A program made the position numbers and the translations under genes. Positions 31,684 to 41,528 of a stretch of 64,000 nt of DNA are shown here, piece after piece (positions within the stretch are counted from its first letter, which is position 1; each line of letters starts with the position of its first letter). The notes under the pieces were generated by a model. It saw only the letters and a list, made by a program, of their open reading frames with translations. It did no database searches and had not been told where the DNA came from. The stretch lies in assembly GCF_038500265.1 (NCBI RefSeq), contig NZ_CP150637.1, forward strand, positions 2,474,501-2,538,500, given 5' to 3'. Origin of the DNA: Ignatzschineria larvae DSM 13226 (GTDB lineage: Bacteria > Pseudomonadota > Gammaproteobacteria > Cardiobacteriales > Wohlfahrtiimonadaceae).

Positions 31684-33150
31684 ATGGCGCGCAAAAAAGG
31701 CTTTGAAACAGTAGATCATGAGGGTAAATCAGGGAGGAAATCTCGCTTTCCCCAGTTTTTTTCGTGCCGGAGAAGTTACTCTCTACGAGGAACATTAATT
31801 ACCAGTATTTTGCTCTCAACATTACTGCTTTGGGGAATGAGTCTCGCGATTACCACTTATGTGAGTTGGAATCAGACAAAAGATGTATTGGATGAAGCGC
31901 TAGTACGCTCAGCGCAGGTTTTATCGCAATTAGTAGATCGCGGACCACCGCCGGTGCGGGAACGGCCTGTGCGAGGAAAGGTCGATTTAGAAGATGATCG
32001 TTTCTATTTCCAGGTGATTAGTGAGGGGCGCGTGATTGCGAAAAGTAGCCGTGCGCCCAATTTTCCTTTTGTGCGCCGGTTTAAAGGGTATAAAGGCTTT
32101 GCGAATATTTCGGTTGCCGGCGATCCTTGGCGGGTTTTTGTACTGCCGAAACATCACTCCCCTTATGAGATTCAGGTAGGACATGCCATTGAGATGCGCC
32201 ATGAATTCCTTGATGATTTAACGGAAGAGCTTGTTTTTTCAGGGTTAATTGCATTAATCACCTCTATTTTACTCAACGGGGTTTTAGTCTTTTGGGGGCT
32301 GAAACCCTTGACGGCTATTTCTACTCAACTCTCGCGATTATCGCCGAAAAACCTTAAACCGATTGAAGTTCGTACTCATGCGAAAGAGATTATTGCCATT
32401 GAAGAGTCGCTTAATATGTTATTAACCGATCTTGAAATTGCTCGGCAACATGAGCGGCAATTTACGGCAGATGCATCCCATGAATTACGCACGCCGTTAA
32501 GCGCGATTCAGATGAAATTACAATTGTTACAACGAGAAAAACCAGAACTTGCCGGCGCACTACAACCGCTGCAACAGGATATTCGCCGAGCAACTCATCT
32601 GATTGAACATCTCTTGATTTTAGCGAGACTAGATCCTTTAACATTAATGAGTGGCGAGCAATTGCCGATGAAGCCGGTCACAATATTACCGCTATTGACG
32701 GATGTGGAATCTCTTTTCACGCAATCCCTGACCGATAAAGCGATTCGGCTCACGCAAATAGATCAAATTCCGGAGAATGTAGCGCCGGCGGTGATGGGGA
32801 ATGAGGATCTACTGTTAGTCGCCATCAAAAATGTAATAGGGAATGCGGTCAAATATGCGCCTAGAGGTGCGGATATTACCATAACCTTGTCGCAAGAACT
32901 GCGGGAATCGAAGGCTTATTTAGCGATTACCATTTTAGATAATGGTGCCGGAGTCGATGCTGAGGCGCTCTCCCGTTTAACACAGCGCTTTTATCGAGTA
33001 TTAGGAACAGAAGAGACAGGAAGCGGTTTAGGTTTATCGATTGTGAAGAAGATTGTTGAACTTCATCAAGGAAGCTTGCGTTTGCGTTCTCGGCCAGACG
33101 TAGATGGTTTTGAAGTGACGCTTTATCTGCCGTTATTATTACAAGAGTAA
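31684..33150 (+). CDS. qseC: Sensor histidine kinase, QseC-like
   Basis: A 488-residue inner-membrane kinase, presumed partner of the preceding regulator. TM1 is about residues 36-60, a periplasmic sensor of about 120 residues follows, and TM2 is about 183-206. A HAMP linker leads to the dimerisation domain with phosphorylated His266 (FTADASHELRTPLSAIQ). The ATPase domain shows the N box (NVIGNAVKYAP), G1 (DNGAGV) and G2 (GSGLGLSIVKKIVELH). The periplasmic part is rich in Arg and Pro at 86-98. The signal sensed is unknown here. Confidence 0.82.
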   Translation: MARKKGFETVDHEGKSGRKSRFPQFFSCRRSYSLRGTLITSILLSTLLLWGMSLAITTYVSWNQTKDVLDEALVRSAQVLSQLVDRGPPPVRERPVRGKVDLEDDRFYFQVISEGRVIAKSSRAPNFPFVRRFKGYKGFANISVAGDPWRVFVLPKHHSPYEIQVGHAIEMRHEFLDDLTEELVFSGLIALITSILLNGVLVFWGLKPLTAISTQLSRLSPKNLKPIEVRTHAKEIIAIEESLNMLLTDLEIARQHERQFTADASHELRTPLSAIQMKLQLLQREKPELAGALQPLQQDIRRATHLIEHLLILARLDPLTLMSGEQLPMKPVTILPLLTDVESLFTQSLTDKAIRLTQIDQIPENVAPAVMGNEDLLLVAIKNVIGNAVKYAPRGADITITLSQELRESKAYLAITILDNGAGVDAEALSRLTQRFYRVLGTEETGSGLGLSIVKKIVELHQGSLRLRSRPDVDGFEVTLYLPLLLQE

Positions 33151-33286
33151 AAGGGCAAATAAATTTATCTTATCTTATCGCTATCTTTTTGTTATGAAAG
33201 GGTAAACTTGCCCGATTTTCAATCGATTCATAAAATGAAAAGGTGGATTAACTATTTGATTTGAAAAATTAATATTTATTTTCTCA

Positions 33287-33319
33287 CTTAAGATAGCGTT
33301 AAGGTTAGCCTGTTCTAAT
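33287..33319 (+). promoter_or_regulatory. Predicted QseB-controlled promoter before repeat-protein gene
   Basis: CTTAAG (33287-33292) and GTTAAG (33298-33303), separated by 5 bp, are followed 10 bp later by a -10 hexamer TCTAAT (33314-33319). Geometry is identical to the site before qseB. It should drive the repeat-protein gene and probably ygiW. Confidence 0.62.
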
Positions 33320-33367
33320 AGGATCATAGAAACAGATCTTTCTAATTACAACAAGGAGAATTAGAGA

Positions 33368-33865
33368 ATGCGTAAGTTAATTTTATCAGCCGCTTTAATG
33401 TCAATCACTGCAGTCGCTTCAGCACAATTTGTAGCGCCTGCGGATGCACCTAAGCCTGTAGCACCAGAGCATCAGATGGAAAAAGGGCAACCTGAAGCAC
33501 CGAAAGGAGAGCTAGGAAAGCCAGATCCAAGAAAACCTGAAGGGTCTAGAGCTGATGGCTCAAGAGGTGAAGGTCCTAGAGCTAATGGCCCAAGAGGTGA
33601 AGGCCCTAGAGCTGATGGCCCAAGAGGTGAAGGTCCTAGAGCTAATGGCCCAAGAGGTGAGCATCGTAAACATGAAGGGCCCAAAGGCGAACATCGTAAA
33701 CACGATGGTCCAAAAGGTGAGCGTCGTAAACACGAAGGGTCAAAAGGCGAACATCGTAAACACGAAGCCCCCAAAGGTGAGCGTCGTAAACACGAAGGAC
33801 CAAAAGGTGCACTTCCAAAACATGATGCATCAAAACCAGAAGCGCCTAAGCCGGTTGCCGCTTAG
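33368..33865 (+). CDS. Exported cationic ten-residue-repeat protein
   Basis: A 165-residue protein with a Sec signal peptide (MRKLILSAALMSITAVASAQ, cleavage after the last Ala-X-Ala). The mature part is low-complexity and basic. Residues about 55-97 repeat the unit GPRGEGPRAD/N, and about 98-150 repeat GEHRKHEGPK-like units, both of ten residues (30 bp). Pro, Gly, His, Lys and Arg dominate, and no Cys is present. The N terminus and ribosome-binding region closely match those of the next gene, ygiW, which suggests origin by duplication of the ygiW 5' end. A periplasmic role, perhaps metal or anion binding, is only a guess. Confidence 0.85.
   Translation: MRKLILSAALMSITAVASAQFVAPADAPKPVAPEHQMEKGQPEAPKGELGKPDPRKPEGSRADGSRGEGPRANGPRGEGPRADGPRGEGPRANGPRGEHRKHEGPKGEHRKHDGPKGERRKHEGSKGEHRKHEAPKGERRKHEGPKGALPKHDASKPEAPKPVAA
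33542..33830 (+). repeat. 30-bp in-frame tandem repeats in the exported protein gene
   Basis: Two successive arrays of 30-bp units are seen. The first alternates GCTGATGG/GCTAATGG units with GGTGAAGG; the second carries CGTAAACAYGA in each unit. Units differ at a few bases. Gain or loss of units keeps the frame. Confidence 0.85.
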
Positions 33866-33927
33866 TTGGGCCGATATTTTTTAAGTAGTATAGTAATTCA
33901 ATCCACTATTTCAAGGAGAAATAAGAT

Positions 33928-34326
33928 ATGCGTAAATTGATTTTAGCAGCAACATTAGTCACAACTTGTGCTTTGGGTTCATCAGTGGCATTTGCCCAAT
34001 TTTCAGGTCCATCATCAGCAGGCGGTTTTATCGATAAAAATGCACCTGCGGTGAATACTACTGGACAAGTGATTTCAGTGAAAGATGCGATTACACTTCG
34101 TGATGATAGCAAAGTAGTATTAGAAGGGAAGATTGTAGAGCAAGTGGGTAAAGAGAAATACCGCTTTAAGGATGCTTCGGGTGAAGTGATTGTTGAGATT
34201 GATAATGATGATTGGAAGGGTATTCAAGTAACCCCTCAAGATACCGTTTTAATCTATGGTGAAGTTGATCATCATCGTCATCGCCCAACGGATATCGATG
34301 TTGATCATATTATGTTAAAGCCATAA
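33928..34326 (+). CDS. ygiW: YgiW/YdeI-family OB-fold stress protein
   Basis: A 132-residue periplasmic protein. The signal peptide (MRKLILAATLVTTCALGSS, ending VAFA) is followed by FSGPSS and the BOF (bacterial OB-fold) domain at about 50-132, with VKDAITLRDDSKVVLEGKI, YRFKDASGEVIVEID and the typical end of the family DIDVDHI. In E. coli and Pasteurellaceae, ygiW is next to qseBC, which strengthens both assignments. Here one extra gene lies between. It has a good AAGGAG site and probably shares the upstream transcript; a strong terminator follows. Confidence 0.88.
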   Translation: MRKLILAATLVTTCALGSSVAFAQFSGPSSAGGFIDKNAPAVNTTGQVISVKDAITLRDDSKVVLEGKIVEQVGKEKYRFKDASGEVIVEIDNDDWKGIQVTPQDTVLIYGEVDHHRHRPTDIDVDHIMLKP

Positions 34327-34479
34327 TCATGACAGATTGGTAATGAGAGCGACCCTGAAACAAGTGAGTAGTGGATATCTTAAAATCTGATTTTAGATTG
34401 TCATCTTAGATTGGTAATCTCCACTTAATTTCTACTACAGATTGTACGAGGATAGGTTGTCACAAATCGCTCAAAATTA

Positions 34480-34518
34480 AAATCCTAAACTGTCATTAGG
34501 CAGTTTAGGATTTTTTAT
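34480..34518. terminator. Terminator between ygiW and cadA
   Basis: A 13-bp perfect stem AAATCCTAAACTG (34480-34492) / CAGTTTAGGATTT (34501-34513) is followed by T residues. It ends the qseBC-ygiW region and, by symmetry, may also stop cadA transcripts. Confidence 0.9.
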
Positions 34519-34549
34519 ATTGTGAGATCATTCAAATTCAATAGTCAGT

Positions 34550-36961
34550 CTATTTCATTTTCAAAATCCGTAAACTATTACCAATGACAATGAGACTTGC
34601 GCCTACATCGGCAAAAACAGCCGCCCACATGCTCTCATAGCCAAAGAGTATCGCGAGGAAGAAGATCGCTTTTATGCCTAATGCGATCAAGATATTTTGC
34701 TGAATAAGTTGCAATGTTTTGCGTGAAACAGTCAAGAAATAGGGTAATTTTGCAAGATCATCATCCATAATGGCCACATTCGCGGTCTCAATGGAGATAT
34801 CGCTGCCAATGACACCCATTGCAAAGCCGATATCCGCTTGTGCTAAGGCCGGTGCATCATTAATCCCATCACCGATCATGCCTACCACCGGCGTTCTCTT
34901 AGAGAATCGCGATATCGTAGACGTCGATTGTTGGGCTGCGGTCAAGCAGGCAAGCTTATCTTCTGGCAATAGCGCACCATGCGCCTCATTAATGCCAATT
35001 TTTTCAGCGACTTGATTGACCGCCCCTTGATGATCGCCGGAGAGGAGAATCGGGGTAATCCCCATCGATTGGAGTGTTTGAATCACGCTTTCGGCATTCT
35101 CTTTCACAGGATCTGTCACCGCAAAGATCGCGCGGATGTGACCATCGATGGCAAAGAGCGATAAGCTTGCGCCGAGAGATTCAATGGCTTGTAGCTTCTC
35201 TTCTGCCGGTGTGAGTTGAATATTATTAGCAACCATCATAGCTCGATTACCGAGTAGAATCTGATGACCTTGCCATTGGCCTTTCGTTCCATGACCGGCA
35301 ACCGCCGTAAATTTCGCTATTTCAACGACTTGGGATAGGTTCATAGTCGCTGTATTTTCATTTTTCTGCACCGTTTGACTGCCGGTGACAATCGCTTTTG
35401 AGATCGGGTGATCAGAACGCGCGGCAAGACTCACCGCTAATTGTGTAATGAGTGTTTTATCCTCGATCTCTTCGGCATTTGAGGAGGTACTCGGTAATGA
35501 ATTATTGGGTAATTCTACATAGAAGATCTCATCGAGTACTGGTTTTCCCATAGTAAGAGTACCAGTTTTATCAAAGGCAAGATGGGTTAAGTGTGCTCCT
35601 TTTTCGATAAACTCCCCGCCTTTTACTAAAATACCATGTCGTGCTAGCTGAGTTAAGGCACTGACAATGGCGACCGGCGTTGAGATCACAAGCGCACAAG
35701 GGCAGGCAATGATTAATACCACTAAGGCTTTATAGATCGACTCAAACCAAGAGGCGCCGAAGAGTGGCGAGAATAGCGCAATGGCGATGGCGATTAAAAA
35801 GACAATCGGCGTATAAATGGCGGCAAATCGATCGATAAATCGTTGTACCGGCGCTTTCTTCACTTGTGCTGCTTCAATGGTTTGAATAATCTTTGCAAGG
35901 GTCGAGTTTTCTGATGTGGAGCTTGTGCGATAATCGATCTCTCCTTGCAGATTAATACTGCCGGCATACACAGGAGAACCCACAGACTTATCCACAGGCA
36001 TACTTTCGCCGGTAATTGCCGATTCATCTAAACTTGAATGACCGCGAGTGATGGTACCATCAAGAGGCAGGCGCTCACCGGGGGCAATGCGGAGTAAGCT
36101 CCCTTGTGGAATAGTATCTACTTGCATGATTTGCAGCCCTGATTCGGTTATGACATTCGCTTCATCGGGTGCAAGTTTGAGTAACTTTTCCACAGCATTT
36201 TGTGCTTTGGTAAGGGATTTGGCTTCAATTAATTCCGATAGCGTAAAGAGGAAAATTACCATTGCCGCCTCAGGGAAAACCCCTAAGAGAAAAGCACCGG
36301 TCACCGCAACGCTCATTAAGGCATTAATATTGAGGGTACGATTTTTGAGCGCAATCCAACCTTTTTTATAAGTGGTTAATCCCACAAGGGCGATGGTGAG
36401 CAGTGCAAAAATGGCACTAATCCAAGCGCTACCGCCAGCTAACTCAATGATTTCAGAAATTAGCGCCGATACGCCGGCAAGGATTAATCGCGGTGTTTCA
36501 TAACGTTCATAGAAGGCGCGTGGCGCATCAAGATGATCTCGTTTGCCTGCTTCGATGAGTTGTGGCGTCATATTGAGCGTCTTGATCTTTGCGATCATCG
36601 CTTCGAGATCTCCTTTGTGGATAAGATAGAGTTCGCGTTTGAGGTAATTAAAGCGAAGTTCTGCCACATCGGGATGATCGGCTAGAACCCGTTCGATCAA
36701 TTTCGATTCCATCGGGCAATCCATCTCTTGAATATAGAGAATATCTTGTCGGTATCCTGCAGGTATATCAGTGCTAGGTGTGACATTCTCTTCAGATGTA
36801 TTTGAACAACAGCTTTGCATCGTGACTTCATCATAATGATGATCGCTATGCTCATGCTCATGCTCATGCTCATGCTCATGCTCATGTGTTGTGATCGCTT
36901 GTTCAGTCGTTTGATCGGTGCAGCCACAATGTTTTTTGTTCTCTTTTATGTGCTCTGTCAT
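34550..36961 (-). CDS. cadA: Heavy-metal P1B-type ATPase (Cd/Zn/Pb exporter)
   Basis: An 803-residue inner-membrane efflux ATPase. The N terminus has HCGC (11-14), a His-Glu alternation with seven His at 26-38, and CC (51-52), all likely metal ligands. A ferredoxin-like metal domain around residue 75-140 carries MDCPMES, the CxxE variant seen in many ZntA-like proteins. The membrane metal site CPC is at 420-422, the phosphorylated Asp464 lies in DKTGTLT, and GDGINDAPALAQAD is the hinge. The divergent MerR regulator and its operator, described separately, support Cd/Pb/Zn export. ZntA would be an equally good name. Confidence 0.93.
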   Translation of the reverse strand: MTEHIKENKKHCGCTDQTTEQAITTHEHEHEHEHEHEHSDHHYDEVTMQSCCSNTSEENVTPSTDIPAGYRQDILYIQEMDCPMESKLIERVLADHPDVAELRFNYLKRELYLIHKGDLEAMIAKIKTLNMTPQLIEAGKRDHLDAPRAFYERYETPRLILAGVSALISEIIELAGGSAWISAIFALLTIALVGLTTYKKGWIALKNRTLNINALMSVAVTGAFLLGVFPEAAMVIFLFTLSELIEAKSLTKAQNAVEKLLKLAPDEANVITESGLQIMQVDTIPQGSLLRIAPGERLPLDGTITRGHSSLDESAITGESMPVDKSVGSPVYAGSINLQGEIDYRTSSTSENSTLAKIIQTIEAAQVKKAPVQRFIDRFAAIYTPIVFLIAIAIALFSPLFGASWFESIYKALVVLIIACPCALVISTPVAIVSALTQLARHGILVKGGEFIEKGAHLTHLAFDKTGTLTMGKPVLDEIFYVELPNNSLPSTSSNAEEIEDKTLITQLAVSLAARSDHPISKAIVTGSQTVQKNENTATMNLSQVVEIAKFTAVAGHGTKGQWQGHQILLGNRAMMVANNIQLTPAEEKLQAIESLGASLSLFAIDGHIRAIFAVTDPVKENAESVIQTLQSMGITPILLSGDHQGAVNQVAEKIGINEAHGALLPEDKLACLTAAQQSTSTISRFSKRTPVVGMIGDGINDAPALAQADIGFAMGVIGSDISIETANVAIMDDDLAKLPYFLTVSRKTLQLIQQNILIALGIKAIFFLAILFGYESMWAAVFADVGASLIVIGNSLRILKMK
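36851..36886 (-). repeat. Hexanucleotide microsatellite in cadA (6 x CATGAG)
   Basis: Six perfect head-to-tail copies of CATGAG (read on the minus strand) encode His-Glu dipeptides. Slippage would change the number of histidines without a frameshift. Confidence 0.92.
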
Positions 36962-37042
36962 AGGAATCCTTTGTAGTGATGGAATCTCTATCTATTCCTT
37001 AAAAATGGCGGAATATCGATGAATAAGGTTTGCTTTCATACT

Positions 37043-37073
37043 ATTAAACACTCTATAGTAACTACAGGGTCAA
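37043..37073 (-). promoter_or_regulatory. MerR-type cadA promoter and CadR operator
   Basis: On the minus strand, -35 TTGACC (37068-37073) and -10 TTTAAT (37043-37048) are separated by 19 bp, the over-long spacer typical of MerR-activated promoters. A dyad occupies the spacer: arms ACTCTATAGT (37050-37059) and ACTACAGGGT (37061-37070) match at 8 of 10 positions. This closely resembles known CadR/PbrR operators. Confidence 0.88.
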
Positions 37074-37141
37074 GTATTCTATGAAGGATTCATTAATCCA
37101 TTGCTTGAGATGTTTTATTAGGCGCGAAAGAGGGGGCAAAT

Positions 37142-37582
37142 ATGCAACAACAAAGTTATAAAATCGGTGAGCTTGCGACTTTAAGTCGAGTGCCGGTAGA
37201 GACGATTCGTTATTATGAAAAAGAGGGATTATTAGCTGAACCAGAGCGAGCTGAGAATAATTACCGTATCTATCGCCCGGCCCATCTCCAGCGTTTACGT
37301 CTGATTCGGAATTGTCGAGCCTTTGATATGAGTTTAGAGGAGATTCGGCAAATTATTGAAGCGACAGAAGCAGCGGGGGATTGTCTACCGATTAATGAGA
37401 TTATTCAGAAGCATCTTGATCATATTGAACAGCGGATTTCGGAATTAACGCTACTTCGCACAGAACTCGGTAAAATCCAAGCCCGTTGCCAACAGGATCA
37501 CAGTGCCGATCACTGTTCCATTATTGATGAGATCCATCAGCTCAATCCTGAAATGCAGAAGAATCCGACCCATCTCTCATAA
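37142..37582 (+). CDS. cadR: MerR-family Cd/Pb-responsive regulator
   Basis: A 146-residue metalloregulator, divergent from cadA. The MerR helix-turn-helix is at residues 7-45 (YKIGELATLSRVPVETIRYY), followed by a dimerising coiled coil at about 85-118. Cysteines at 81, 116 and 125 keep exactly the 35- and 9-residue spacing of the three metal-binding cysteines of the PbrR/CadR group; Cys58 is also present. It should bend the 19-bp-spacer promoter into an active form on metal binding. The dispersed repeat copy A begins 27 bp past the stop. Confidence 0.92.
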   Translation: MQQQSYKIGELATLSRVPVETIRYYEKEGLLAEPERAENNYRIYRPAHLQRLRLIRNCRAFDMSLEEIRQIIEATEAAGDCLPINEIIQKHLDHIEQRISELTLLRTELGKIQARCQQDHSADHCSIIDEIHQLNPEMQKNPTHLS

Positions 37583-37608
37583 TAAGGGGTTATTTATAGT
37601 GCTATTAA

Positions 37609-37760
37609 ATATAGTAAATTTGGTTTAAGAAAAATAGTTTGTAAGCCGCTAGTACGGGATTTTAAAAGAACCTAAAAGCGTACTAAACAACACTTGCAAG
37701 ATGCCGGATAGAACAGATTCCTTGCCTCGATCAGCTGATGCGCCGGCATTTAAATAAGCG
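37609..37760 (+). repeat. Dispersed intergenic repeat, copy A
   Basis: A sequence of about 142 bp (to 37750, with similarity fading by 37760) aligns without gaps to copies at 41700-41840 (inverted) and 63525-63667. It starts near ATATAGTAAATT, contains TTTTAAAAGAA, and has the most conserved block from GTACTAAACAACACT to the end. TGCCGG (37702-37707) and CCGGCA (37743-37748) form the arms of a hairpin with the palindrome ATCAGCTGAT inside. It lies between the convergent cadR and MATE genes, right against the MATE stop codon. Confidence 0.88.
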
Positions 37761-39119
37761 TTATTGTATCCCCTCAAACCAACGATTCTGTCTTGAGAGA
37801 TGATAGGTTAAATAACCCATAATGACCCCTCTTAGTGCCATAAAGAGCAGGAATGTTATCCATAAGCCGTCATTACCAAATGTGGCAAGCAGATACCCTA
37901 TCGGCAGCGCAAGAATAAAAGCAAGCAGCATACCATTTCGCATTTCTCGAGCCTTCGTTGCGCCGATAAAGAGGCCATCTAGTAGATAACTCCAAACGCT
38001 AATTAAGGGTAAGAGTGTGAGATAAGGCATCAGCGGATAAGCGGTTTCTCGCACCGCCGAAATATCGGAAATAAGATCGATAAAGTAATGCCCGAAAATG
38101 CCAAAGAAGAGCAAAAAGAGTAGCGCTACTAGAAAAGCCCAACTGCCGGCGACTAACATCACATTTTGTAGTAACGTATTATTCTGCTCGCCCACGGCTT
38201 TACCGGTTAAAGCTTCGATAGCGTGGGCAAAACCATCGAGTAGGTAAGAGATCAGCAATAATCCATTGAGGATAATCATATTCGCAGCTACGATATCGCC
38301 CCCTAATCGAGATCCCTGAATTGTGACTAAGAAAAAGGCAAATTGTAGAATGACACTTCGGATAAATATATCCCGATTGACAAAAATAAGCGGTCGCCAA
38401 TTGTGCCAATATTGTAAGGGGGCAATACGCCATTGACCCATAATGGATTTGAGCATTTTCGGAAGAAAACAGAAGGCTGTGATAACACCGAGCCATTCTG
38501 CTAATACGGCTGCTTTTGCTACGCCGGTAATCCCCATCTCAAAATGAAGGACAAAGAGCAGGGAGAAGAGAATATTACTGATATTGGTGGCTAATAAGAT
38601 ATAAAGTGGCACTCGAGCATTTTGCATTCCTAAAAACCAACCAATGAGCGCAAAATTGAGAAGTGCCGCCGGTAAGCCGAACAGCCGAATATTTAAAAAT
38701 TGGGAGGCATTATCGAGTAATGCTGGAGATAGCTGCATTAAATGAAATGCGAGGGTTGTAATCGGTGAAGCGAATAAAAGCAGAATCCCGGCAAAAAGGA
38801 GCGCAAGCAAGAGCCCTTGTAGGAGAATCTGCCGAATATGATTGCCATTTTCTTGACCAACCGCTTGAGCGGTAAAACCTGTAGTTCCCATCCGCAGAAA
38901 ATTAAAGATTGCGACAAGGAAGAGATAAAGGCTACTAGCAATGCCAACGCTCGCCATCATTTCGGCGTTATGAAGATGCCCAACGATCATCGTATCAACC
39001 GTCCCGACTAAAGGGACAGAGATATTTGAGAGAATCATCGGCAGCGTCAAAGCCCATACTTGTTGATGGATAGAGCGTTGTTGCCAAGCATCTTTAAAAC
39101 GTGTTAGAAGTGTCGTCAT
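37761..39119 (-). CDS. MATE-family efflux transporter, DinF-like
   Basis: A 452-residue membrane protein with 12 hydrophobic segments. The N-terminal part (WALTLPMILSNISVPLVGTV, then DTMIVGHL) is typical of the DinF branch of the MATE family, which exports drugs or bile-salt-like compounds by H+ or Na+ antiport. The second half repeats the fold from about residue 230. It is not near lexA, so dinF is not used as a name. It is transcribed toward cadR, with only the dispersed repeat between; no other terminator was seen. Confidence 0.88.
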   Translation of the reverse strand: MTTLLTRFKDAWQQRSIHQQVWALTLPMILSNISVPLVGTVDTMIVGHLHNAEMMASVGIASSLYLFLVAIFNFLRMGTTGFTAQAVGQENGNHIRQILLQGLLLALLFAGILLLFASPITTLAFHLMQLSPALLDNASQFLNIRLFGLPAALLNFALIGWFLGMQNARVPLYILLATNISNILFSLLFVLHFEMGITGVAKAAVLAEWLGVITAFCFLPKMLKSIMGQWRIAPLQYWHNWRPLIFVNRDIFIRSVILQFAFFLVTIQGSRLGGDIVAANMIILNGLLLISYLLDGFAHAIEALTGKAVGEQNNTLLQNVMLVAGSWAFLVALLFLLFFGIFGHYFIDLISDISAVRETAYPLMPYLTLLPLISVWSYLLDGLFIGATKAREMRNGMLLAFILALPIGYLLATFGNDGLWITFLLFMALRGVIMGYLTYHLSRQNRWFEGIQ

Positions 39120-39174
39120 TGAGGTAGGATTGTTCTACTTGTATAAAATTTAATCAGTTTTTTTGGATTTTCAC

Positions 39175-39200
39175 CTTGAATTTAGCCGAGTGATCCCCAT
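39175..39200 (+). promoter_or_regulatory. Sigma32-type heat-shock promoter of groESL
   Basis: CTTGAA (39175-39180) and CCCCAT (39195-39200) are separated by 14 bp, which is the RpoH consensus. It lies 186 bp upstream of the groES start. No CIRCE (HrcA) inverted repeat was found. An imperfect stem around 39308-39333 lies in the leader. Confidence 0.88.
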
Positions 39201-39385
39201 TAATAAGAGCGTAACAGAAGATCCCAGTCAGTTGGATATTGTAAGTAAAATCTCTTGATTATTCTCTATTTTCAATAAGATAAATAGATAGTAATCAGTG
39301 GAGGTTGGACCCCTGCATATCGCTGACAGGGTAACATAATAAATGCAAATATTAGATTAACGATCTTTTAAATGAGGAACAAACT

Positions 39386-39676
39386 ATGAAATTACGTCCT
39401 TTACATGACAGAGTGATTATCAAACGTGAAGAAGAAGAGCTTAAAACAGCGGGCGGTATCGTGCTTCCAGGCACCGCTGCAGAGAAACCTTCACGCGGTG
39501 AAGTGATTGCTGTTGGAACTGGCAAAGTGTTAACCAATGGTGAAGTGAAAGCTTTAGATGTCAAAGTAGGCGATAAAGTTCTATTCGGTAAGTTCTCTGG
39601 TTCTGAAGTAGAAGTCGCTGGTGAGAAATTACTCGTGATGCGTGAAGATGAAGTGATGGCTGTGATAGAAGCATAA
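39386..39676 (+). CDS. groES: Co-chaperonin GroES
   Basis: The 96-residue lid of the chaperonin. The start [20 protein letters not shown], the mobile loop [20 protein letters not shown], and [11 protein letters not shown] are all standard. AAATGAGGA precedes the ATG. It is the first gene of the groESL operon behind the sigma32-type promoter; groEL follows after 93 bp. Confidence 0.98.
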   Translation: MKLRPLHDRVIIKREEEELKTAGGIVLPGTAAEKPSRGEVIAVGTGKVLTNGEVKALDVKVGDKVLFGKFSGSEVEVAGEKLLVMREDEVMAVIEA

Positions 39677-39730
39677 TCAGAGCATAGTTAAACGATTAAT
39701 CAAAAACGATCAATCAAAAAACGATTTTAA

Positions 39731-41413
<1,683 letters not shown>

Positions 41414-41497
41414 TCATTATTCAATCAGAATGATGGTGGTCGGAGTGTAAAAGCTCATACCTAAAAGTCCATACATAAAAAGCAATATAAACGGAGA

Positions 41498-41528
41498 AGA
41501 GCGTCGATTATTCGGCGCTCTTTTTTTT
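41498..41528 (+). terminator. Rho-independent terminator of groESL
   Basis: A 10-bp stem with one G-T pair, AGAGCGTCGA / TCGGCGCTCT around a TTAT loop, is followed by eight T residues. Confidence 0.93.

Noticed and set aside
33542-33830. 30-bp repeats resembling a CRISPR array
   Set aside because: The units are contiguous, without unique spacers, and in frame within a gene with a signal peptide.
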